Assembly: GCA_903883965.1 (NCBI GenBank)
Contig: CAISCU010000014.1
Span: forward strand, 1-64,000
DNA length: 64,000 nt
Reading direction: 5' to 3'
DNA from: an uncultured Bacteroidota bacterium
GTDB lineage: Bacteria > Bacteroidota > Bacteroidia > UKL13-3
The position numbers were made by a program, and so were the translations under genes. This document shows positions 18,041 through 24,504 of the stretch, piece after piece; the first letter of the stretch is position 1; each line of letters opens with the position of its first letter. The notes beneath the pieces are model-generated. The model saw only the letters and a list, made by a program, of their open reading frames with translations. It searched no databases and was not told the DNA's origin.

Positions 18041-19539
18041 GTCGCTTGGTCAAGTTTTGATAAAAATTGTTGGGCCGTATTCAATAGTTGGGTCTGTTTT
18101 TCAGGGAGCATTCTATCAAACGAATGTACCATCATACCCATTCTAGGATTGCTCAGAAAAAAATCACGGTGAACATGCACAAATCGCCAATACAAGGCAT
18201 CCCATGTTAGGGTCCAATTGCCCTTTTCAAAATCACCCATTTTTAACAAATAATTACTACCACAGATGTAGGGCTTGGTGCTCATCAATCCGCCATCGGC
18301 AAACTGCCCCATGCCATATACATTTGGAACCATCACCCAATCATAAGCATCTACAAACAACTCCATAAACCAGGTATAAACAGCATTGGGCTTTATTTCG
18401 CACAACAACATCAAATTGCTCAATACCATTAAGCGTTCAATATGGTGGCAATAGGCATTGTTCAATACTTTTTGTAAAACATTGTCAAAAGGCAACAAAC
18501 CTGTATTGCCTGTATAAAAACTGTCAGGCATTTCTCGGGTAAATTGCCAAAAATTACGGGTTCTTTGTTGGCGACCTTTGCTGTAATAAACACCTCTAAT
18601 GAACTCTCTCCACCCAACCAATTGCCTTACAAAACCTTCTGTTTGGTTCAAAGCAATTTGCTTGTTTTGAGCGGCTTGTAATACCATTTCTAAAACTTGT
18701 TGCGGACTTTTCAAACCATTGTTTAAAAACACCGACAATAAGCTGTGGTGTAGCAAAGGTGCTTGCACAAGCATGGCATCTTCATAGGTTCCAAACAGTT
18801 CAAAACGCTTTTCAATGAAATCTTGCAACCACAATTGAGCCCCTTTGTGCGAAACCGGGTACTTGAAATCGCCGTTGAACTGACCTAAAGCCTCAGGAAA
18901 ATACATTTGCACATATTGCTCAGCTTCTAAAATAAGCTTTGCATCTGAATCTGAAACACATTGTGGCAAGGCTGGAACGGCTTGGTTTTTAGGAAAGCGT
19001 TTGCGGTTGTCTTCATCAAAACTCCATTTACCACCCATGGGCTGATTGCCATCCATTAACAAGTTAAAATACTTGCGTTGGGCTGTATAAAAATTGGCTT
19101 GTAAAAAGCTTTTTTTGTTATCGAAATAAGCTCCAATTTGTTTTAAACTCAATAGAAACTGCCGGTTTTCATACCAAGTTAGTTGTATATTTAGATGTGA
19201 TGCAGCATGTATAATTTTAGTTTTCAACCAATCATCGTCAGGTTCATAAAAAGCCAATTGTGAACAATTGTTCTTTGCCCAATGGACCATTAAATCTGAA
19301 ATGGAAATAGATTGCCCCTCTGAAGCAATGTATTGAACTTGAACTGGCTTCTGTTGCAAATAGGCCTGATAATATTGCATGGAGGCCCTGTGCAAAACCA
19401 ATTTTTGTTTGTGAAAATGCAATTGCGTAAAAAACAACTCCTCTTCTACCAGAGCAACTGAATGAACTGTTTCAGGCAATGCCTCGAATAGCTGATTTGG
19501 GAAAACGACTAACAAAAATGAAGGAGTTGAACTATTCAT
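18025..19539 (-). CDS. CryPro/FeS-BCP-type photolyase-related protein (PhrB-like)
   Basis: Member of the prokaryotic cryptochrome/(6-4)-photolyase group. The N-terminal DPRP-type domain (FLLVVFPNQLFEALP ... ASMQYYQAYLQ) is followed by the helical FAD domain (AYCHHIERLMVLSNLMLLCEIKP, WVMVPNVYGMGQFADGGLMSTKPYICGSNYL, NWTLTWDALYWRFVHVHRDFF). The usual CxxC plus later Cys of the iron-sulfur cluster are not present: the corresponding stretch reads FEKGNWTLTW. The ORF track starts at 19593; ATG at 19539 (MNSSTPSF) fits the domain start better and gives 504 aa. First gene of the photolyase trio. Confidence 0.88.
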   Translation of the reverse strand: MNSSTPSFLLVVFPNQLFEALPETVHSVALVEEELFFTQLHFHKQKLVLHRASMQYYQAYLQQKPVQVQYIASEGQSISISDLMVHWAKNNCSQLAFYEPDDDWLKTKIIHAASHLNIQLTWYENRQFLLSLKQIGAYFDNKKSFLQANFYTAQRKYFNLLMDGNQPMGGKWSFDEDNRKRFPKNQAVPALPQCVSDSDAKLILEAEQYVQMYFPEALGQFNGDFKYPVSHKGAQLWLQDFIEKRFELFGTYEDAMLVQAPLLHHSLLSVFLNNGLKSPQQVLEMVLQAAQNKQIALNQTEGFVRQLVGWREFIRGVYYSKGRQQRTRNFWQFTREMPDSFYTGNTGLLPFDNVLQKVLNNAYCHHIERLMVLSNLMLLCEIKPNAVYTWFMELFVDAYDWVMVPNVYGMGQFADGGLMSTKPYICGSNYLLKMGDFEKGNWTLTWDALYWRFVHVHRDFFLSNPRMGMMVHSFDRMLPEKQTQLLNTAQQFLSKLDQATCKPI

Positions 19540-19607
19540 TCTAATCCAACAATTCAGTTTTTTTTTAGTTTTGGTAATTGAGATAAAATTCAATTACAAC
19601 TGTAGTT

Positions 19608-21653
19608 TTAATTTCCTCCATCAAACAACAACACGTCATCTAACCTGTAAGAGGTACTTGAACCTGTTTGGGTAAAACGAATGTACAAGCAAGGGCATTG
19701 GTTAATATTACTCGTGCTGCTGGTAGTAAACCACTTGGCAGTGCCTGTTCCACTTGGTAATAAACTAAATGAAACTGGGGTATAATTGATGCCATTGCAA
19801 CTACTTTCAACGATAAAATCAGAGGCAGTTGAAGAAGTTGTTGACTTATACAAACCAAACTGCATTGTTGGTTTGTTCATGTTTGAGGTGTTTATTCCTG
19901 AAATGACAAAATTCTTACCTGGTGTATTTGTAAAAAACACATTGGCATTTCCAGAGGCATTCATGTAACCCAATGAAGGGCTTGTATTTCTAATATCGGC
20001 AGTACCTGAAAAACTCAACTGTGAACTGTTGAATTTTTGATTGGCAATGGCTGTTGTAGTTGATACCTTGCCCATGCTTTCGTAAAAAATAGATTTGTTG
20101 CTGCCACAATTACAGAGGTTCATCATAGAGGTGCTGGGTATGTTCCCATCTGTTTTGTAATTAATTTGAACCCCCGAATTGGTGAACGGAAAAATGCTAT
20201 AATAGTAAGCGGTATTGGTTTTTAAATTCAACAAGGTTTTGCTTTGGTAACCTGGTAAAACCACTACTGAATTTGAATCGTTTACTGCTGGCATACCATC
20301 TACAGGAAGCAAATTAGCCTGATTGGCTTGTTGTGAAATTTTAATCAAATAGCCATCGGGTAAAACACCTGTTGTAGGATCGGTCCATTCTAAATGAAAG
20401 TTGTTTAAATTGAGTGCTCTGCCCGTAAAACTGCTAGGGTAAGCACTTGGTTCAGACTTCACAAGCGAGTTGGTAATGGTATATTTGTACCAATTTGAAG
20501 TGGTACTGGCAGCATCATTGTCTATGGCCGTCACTTTAACATAAATATTTGAACTTACTTGAGCTGGAATTGGGTTGATGCTTTTGAAGGTATTGCCACT
20601 CACCCATTGCATTACAATATTGTTGTTGAGTTGAAGACTGTCTGTGCCCCATTGAACAATGGCATTTGTTACGGTGCCATCATCTGTAATGGTAGCAGAA
20701 ACTGAAACCGTGTCCAATTGTGTTGGACTGGAATTAGAAAAAGTAATGCCAGAAATAGTTGGAGGAACTGCGCATACACTCCCACCCCAAACCATGCACA
20801 CATATTCAGGATGGTCAACAAAAGGGTTTCGGTTGTGCTGTGGTGTTAAATAATAAATGGCATTATTGCGGTTCACTTCTTTTTGGCTTACGGGGTCGTT
20901 TTTGTGCCAAGTGAGCAACATGTTCAAAAACCAAGGTTTGAAATCGTAAGTGAGTGTATCAATGATGTTTTTGGCTTCAGTTGTTGGGTAATTTTTGGCC
21001 CATGTTCCTATATCGTCCATGTAGCGGGTTGCCATGTACAAATAAGCCCTGGCAAAATCACCTTTGTATTCGTTGATGGGTTCAAAAACAGTACCCGTAT
21101 AACCCGAAACCGAACAAGGCCCCACTTTACAACCATTGCTTGAAACCCATGTTGGGTTTGTAATTTGACCTAATGGGTAATTGCTCTTTTTGTTGTTTAC
21201 ATATTGGTCGGCAGGAAACAAATGGTGCAAATCGGAGTATTGCGGATTGGCAGCGTTGTCCAAACCACCCCACCAAGAATTGGGCATGCAATGTTCACGG
21301 GCATAACAATCGCCTTCGGCAGCAGCAGTGCCACATTGGTTGGTGTATATTTTAAAATAGTAATTGGGCGTACTTCCAGGTTTGTCAGAATACATGTCCC
21401 ACAAAAAAGAATCGAGCGGAGCGGGTCTTAAATCGGTATAAGCATAAGCATTCCAAACATCAAAAGCGGTACTGGTATAAGGCAACTTCACATGCCCTGT
21501 TTTAGCTATGTCTCTTAAACTTGCTTTTAAGGTATTGCCTGTTTTACCAATGGCATTGTTGTAAAAATTGCTCGGAATTTGTGCGATACTGGTCGAATAA
21601 ATCGTCAGTAAAAGGCCCAATATGAGTAACCTAAATTGAAAATGTTTAAACAT
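19608..21653 (-). CDS. Secreted endonuclease I (EndA/NucM-like) with C-terminal modules
   Basis: Extracellular nuclease with signal peptide FKHFQFRLLILGLLLTIYSTSIAQ. The endonuclease_1 domain (about 15-290) shows REHCMPNSWWGG and the catalytic-site segment YSDLHHLFPADQYVNNKKSNYPLG, as in EndA/NucM/Vvn. It is followed by Ig/FN3-like segments (PTISGITFSNSSPTQLDTVSVSATITDDG; then a FN3-like FHLEWTDPTTGVLPDGYLIKISQ) and a C-terminal beta domain with RLDDVLLFDG. No T9SS sorting motif is seen at the end. The track start at 21671 is a GTG; ATG 21653 gives a cleaner signal peptide and is preferred. It probably degrades extracellular DNA for nutrients. Confidence 0.88.
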   Translation of the reverse strand: MFKHFQFRLLILGLLLTIYSTSIAQIPSNFYNNAIGKTGNTLKASLRDIAKTGHVKLPYTSTAFDVWNAYAYTDLRPAPLDSFLWDMYSDKPGSTPNYYFKIYTNQCGTAAAEGDCYAREHCMPNSWWGGLDNAANPQYSDLHHLFPADQYVNNKKSNYPLGQITNPTWVSSNGCKVGPCSVSGYTGTVFEPINEYKGDFARAYLYMATRYMDDIGTWAKNYPTTEAKNIIDTLTYDFKPWFLNMLLTWHKNDPVSQKEVNRNNAIYYLTPQHNRNPFVDHPEYVCMVWGGSVCAVPPTISGITFSNSSPTQLDTVSVSATITDDGTVTNAIVQWGTDSLQLNNNIVMQWVSGNTFKSINPIPAQVSSNIYVKVTAIDNDAASTTSNWYKYTITNSLVKSEPSAYPSSFTGRALNLNNFHLEWTDPTTGVLPDGYLIKISQQANQANLLPVDGMPAVNDSNSVVVLPGYQSKTLLNLKTNTAYYYSIFPFTNSGVQINYKTDGNIPSTSMMNLCNCGSNKSIFYESMGKVSTTTAIANQKFNSSQLSFSGTADIRNTSPSLGYMNASGNANVFFTNTPGKNFVISGINTSNMNKPTMQFGLYKSTTSSTASDFIVESSCNGINYTPVSFSLLPSGTGTAKWFTTSSTSNINQCPCLYIRFTQTGSSTSYRLDDVLLFDGGN

Positions 21654-21661
21654 AAAAAACG

Positions 21662-21694
21662 GTTTAGACACCTGCCTTGGGGCCTAAACAGGTG
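21662..21694 (-). other. Possible H-type pseudoknot in nuclease mRNA leader
   Basis: Two interleaved inverted repeats occur just before the start codon at 21653. On the minus strand the order is CACCTG (21694-21689), GTTTAG (21689-21684), CAGGTG (21674-21669), CTAAAC (21667-21662). The pairs CACCTG/CAGGTG and GTTTAG/CTAAAC cannot nest, so the RNA could form a pseudoknot or two alternative hairpins that would affect ribosome access. Not a riboswitch class I recognise. Confidence 0.3.
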
Positions 21695-22090
21695 GTTTTC
21701 TTGCTAAAGAATTGCTATTTGGTAAAGAAATCACCCAATGTTAAAAGCAGTCAAGCCATACCAAAAGTGTAAGCACTTTTAAGCTAAATTGATTCCTTTA
21801 AACGATTGTTTGATTGGGTAGAAAGCTGTTTCTATAAAGGGTTGTTACTGGAACAGCTGATGTTTCTTTGGAAATACTAAGGTACTACTTTTATAGTAAT
21901 TTTAAATAATTATCAAAATTAATAATTAGTCCTTTTATATATGATTATAAATAGCATTGATCAGCCGTTTGACTTGTTAATGAAACAATATAATTGAGAA
22001 GTAAACATATAACTTGACTATTTCAACTATTTAGTAAAGTTATTTCTTGACTAATTAGTTTAACAGAGGACAGAATTAAAAACGCTAAAG
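21695..22090. other. Intergenic region, no gene found
   Basis: About 400 bp of AT-rich DNA between the nuclease leader and the distal island repeat. No convincing ORF, RNA gene or terminator is visible. By the island interpretation this is the original chromosomal flank downstream of mnmE. Confidence 0.5.
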
Positions 22091-22105
22091 TTACTTTCCG
22101 ATACA
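22091..22105. repeat. Distal attachment-site copy (direct repeat)
   Basis: TTACTTTCCGATACA, identical to 27039-27053. The flanking bases differ (g/t versus t/a), so the identity is limited to 15 bp. Confidence 0.7.
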
Positions 22106-22147
22106 TGAAACGATAAGAAACAAAAAACGCTGAAACCCTTGTAAAAA

Positions 22148-22433
22148 GTGAATTTCGAGAAGTATTTCGAGCAACAAGTGAAAAACCGAAATCAACAGCT
22201 TGAAAAATCCTATTGACGATTTTACTTCAAAAAGGTTAGACACTTAAGATATGATGCAAATGCTTCGTGTCAGTCACCGCACCATGGACAATTATATCAA
22301 AGCTGGGAAACTCACCCCTACTCGAATCAATAAACGCAATTACTTCGCGATTAATCAAGTTAAGGGATTGATGCGTATTCCTGAAGTTCCCAAACCCAGT
22401 TCCTTCCAGGAAATACATTTGACTAACATCTGA
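22148..22433 (+). pseudogene. Decayed helix-turn-helix (excisionase/MerR-like) gene
   Basis: The track shows a 60-residue ORF from 22251 with a clear HTH (MLRVSHRTMDNYIKAGKLTPTRINKRNYF). The same frame continues upstream through a TAA as NPIDDFTSKRLDT*D, and in the next frame upstream there is VNFEKYFEQQVKNRNQQLEKS beginning at a GTG (22148). Joined, these read as one protein of about 95 residues, with one frameshift in an A-run and one stop codon. Small HTH proteins of this kind are common in Bacteroidota integrative elements. Here it lies just inside the distal island repeat, consistent with the remains of the recombination or regulation module. A functional short protein from 22251 cannot be excluded. 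Confidence 0.6.
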
Positions 22434-22511
22434 TGAATAGGAAAGCAAAAGAGGAAAACAATTATTTTGTTCAAATGGCGGTTCAATTTTGTGAACTGAA
22501 CTAGCACTAAC

Positions 22512-23675
22512 TTACACCTCATCACGAACTGGCAAAAAGCCTTTGTCGCCTAGCTGTTTGATAATGCTCCTAATTAAATAACTATTATCAAATCTTAAAA
22601 CGTACTTGCGTGTACCCTCTTTCTCTGGGATTAACATTTTACGATCAATTAATTTTCTGATTTGTCGAGATACTTCCGCATCCGCTTTCCCTGAAAAAAA
22701 ATCTTTTATATCAGATGCTGAAATTACCTGCTTATCTACAACTCTTTTAAGAATTTTAGCCTCAACGTCTGTGATGAACTTTCTTTCTAGAGAATGATGG
22801 ATTGACGGAAGCAAAATCTCCTTGCGTAAGAAATCATAATCAGACAACTTATCAATCTTTTCAATCTCATCTTTTAGGCCTTTTAAAACATACTCAATCC
22901 ATGAAGTAAGACCTTCAACTGTACCTTTGTCGGCTTCAGACAAAAAGTTGTAATAGTCATTCCTATTGCTGCAAAACACCGCTGTTGGATTAATAATCCT
23001 ACCAACATTTACGTTGAAGCCAGCTTTAACAAGCATGGCGTATGTAAACAACCTTACGGTTCTACCATTTCCGTTTCCAAATGGGTGAATCCAAACAAAA
23101 CGATGATGTGCGATTGCTGTTTTAAGTAAATCATATTTGGGACTATCACCTTTATTTACAAATTCAAGTAATTCATTCATGTAATCTTCAACTGCTAACC
23201 ATTCAGGCGGCTTATGTGAAGATTTATTTATTTTTAAATTTACTTTTCTGTAATCCCCAGGAGTTGAATCACCTTCTCCATCTGGTGGTGGAAGTAAACC
23301 ATCAACTATCTTTTTATGCATCTCACTAAGAAAAGCCCTATTTATTGGATAGTCGCTAACGTTCTCTTCTATAAAAGCCATCGCTTTTTCAATATTCTGA
23401 ATTTCACGAATACTTGGAGTATCGACTTTGATGTCCGATAATTTTGTCTCTATGTATTCAGCAATTGTTGTGTTATTCCCTTCAATTCTTGCTGATCCGA
23501 TACTTTCTAAAGTATGAAAGATGTGTTTCAGTTGAAAAAACACTTTAGGGTGAGTTGAGCCACTTAACTGCTTCTTACGCAAGTGATCCAATTCGATGAT
23601 TAAATCAGTTAGAGCGGAATCGAAAGTCGGCTCTACCAATTTCAAATCATAATGTTTAAATACTGCTTCTGACAT
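22512..23675 (-). CDS. Fic family protein (putative nucleotidyltransferase), with N-terminal inhibitory helix and winged-helix C-terminus
   Basis: Fic-fold enzyme, most of which transfer AMP or other nucleotides onto target proteins. An N-terminal Fic_N-like region carries an inhibition motif S-x-x-x-E-G (SARIEGNN), followed by the Fic core with the catalytic loop HPFGNGNGRTVR (about 197-208). The canonical motif is HxFx(D/E)GNGRxxR, and here the acidic metal-binding position is Asn. The C-terminal part (about 290-380) looks like a winged helix (AEVSRQIRKLIDRKMLIPEKEGTRKYVLRF), suggesting DNA binding or autoregulation. 387 aa is typical for this subgroup. It is encoded inside the island, downstream of the HipB-like regulator. 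It may act as a toxin or host-modifying enzyme; no partner antitoxin gene is adjacent. Confidence 0.88.
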   Translation of the reverse strand: MSEAVFKHYDLKLVEPTFDSALTDLIIELDHLRKKQLSGSTHPKVFFQLKHIFHTLESIGSARIEGNNTTIAEYIETKLSDIKVDTPSIREIQNIEKAMAFIEENVSDYPINRAFLSEMHKKIVDGLLPPPDGEGDSTPGDYRKVNLKINKSSHKPPEWLAVEDYMNELLEFVNKGDSPKYDLLKTAIAHHRFVWIHPFGNGNGRTVRLFTYAMLVKAGFNVNVGRIINPTAVFCSNRNDYYNFLSEADKGTVEGLTSWIEYVLKGLKDEIEKIDKLSDYDFLRKEILLPSIHHSLERKFITDVEAKILKRVVDKQVISASDIKDFFSGKADAEVSRQIRKLIDRKMLIPEKEGTRKYVLRFDNSYLIRSIIKQLGDKGFLPVRDEV

Positions 23676-23692
23676 TTGAAATATCTTTTTTG

Positions 23693-23726
23693 ATGAATTA
23701 ACAGATTACATTTTAATGAATTAACA
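23693..23726. promoter_or_regulatory. Direct repeats upstream of fic (possible operator)
   Basis: ATGAATTAACA occurs at 23693-23703 and 23716-23726, 23 bp apart on the same face of the helix, 18-50 bp upstream of the fic start. They may be binding sites for Fic's own winged helix or the nearby HTH protein. The rest of the 250-bp gap (23676-23926) holds no gene and no visible HipA remnant. Confidence 0.35.
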
Positions 23727-23926
23727 CTATTAATTGATTATTCCTTATTTATCAATACTTTACAAGTATACGTCATTTTTCATTAATTTACATTTCCAGA
23801 TTGAAACATTTGCATTCTGCATGTTTAACAATTAAACATCAATGAATAATTATTTGTCAAATTTCCATCAAAACAGGTATAAAAATGAGCACTGTCTTAG
23901 CGAGATTTATCAATCACAAAACACGC

Positions 23927-24256
23927 CTATTCTTCAAGTATCCTTTTCTTAAACTTTGGCGCTCTCTTCTTAGTCAATATCCCCGCATCTTGAAGTTTCC
24001 TTCCTAAAATATCCTCTCCAGCAACCTTTAATAGGTCTTTTTCTAAACCTACAACAAATAGTACTTGCAGATAGCTGCCGATTGAAACGGTTGGACTTCC
24101 TTGCTCAATGTTGTAAATCGTTTTTCTACTTGTACCTGTCCTTTCCGACATTTGTTCTGAGCTTATTCTGCGGCGTAATCGCGCTAGTTTGATATTCTCT
24201 CCTAATTCTTTGAGAATTTTGAGATTCTTAGGCAATATAGCTGGTGCTGTTTTCAT
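23927..24256 (-). CDS. HipB-like XRE-family transcriptional regulator
   Basis: 109-residue DNA-binding protein with an XRE-type HTH (LGENIKLARLRRRISSEQMSERTGTSRKTIYNIEQG, about 19-53) followed by VSIGSYLQVLFVVGLEKDLLKVAGEDILGRKLQDAG, a tail I associate with regulators that sit before HipA toxins. No hipA gene follows; the next gene on the strand is fic, 251 bp downstream. It is therefore either an orphan antitoxin-like repressor or the regulator of the island. A 14-bp perfect inverted repeat flanks its promoter and overlaps its start codon, pointing to autoregulation. Function as repressor likely, partner unknown. Confidence 0.82.
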   Translation of the reverse strand: MKTAPAILPKNLKILKELGENIKLARLRRRISSEQMSERTGTSRKTIYNIEQGSPTVSIGSYLQVLFVVGLEKDLLKVAGEDILGRKLQDAGILTKKRAPKFKKRILEE

Positions 24257-24315
24257 TTAATGTGTTATATAAGTTACAAATATTGGATATTTTGAGTAAT
24301 TTATAACACATTAAA
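24256..24315. promoter_or_regulatory. Inverted-repeat operator of the HipB-like gene
   Basis: TTTAATGTGTTATA (24256-24269) and its exact complement TATAACACATTAAA (24302-24315), 32 bp apart. Weaker matching continues inward (AAGTTAC / GTAATTT). The first arm overlaps the ATG of the HTH gene and the space between contains a one-mismatch -7 box (AATATTTG on the minus strand), as expected for an autorepressor bound at two sites. Confidence 0.55.
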
Positions 24316-24504
24316 AAATTTATCTGGTTCAATAATTCATCCAAATGCATGAATTTTTCCAATTTTTTCATGCAATATGGATAGGATATTCTTATAAGCC
24401 AGGGACCTGATAACTTTCTGTTTTAGGAATGAAGCTAATACCATGGTAAAATACTCCTACAATTCAACAATAAAGGTAGCGCACTTCTGAGTTTGTTGAT
24501 CCAT
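24316..24504. other. Intergenic region inside island
   Basis: About 190 bp between the operator and the stop of the fusion gene. It has AT-rich imperfect repeats (CATGAATTTTTCCAATTTTTTCATG) but no ORF or clear terminator. Confidence 0.4.

Noticed and set aside
22251-22433. 60-residue ORF as an intact small gene
   Set aside because: The same HTH protein continues upstream through a stop codon and a frameshift, so it is better read as a pseudogene remnant, although a short functional product is not excluded.
23676-23926. Possible degraded hipA between the HipB-like and fic genes
   Set aside because: Reading the gap in the relevant strand showed no HipA-like peptide; it appears to be a regulatory spacer.
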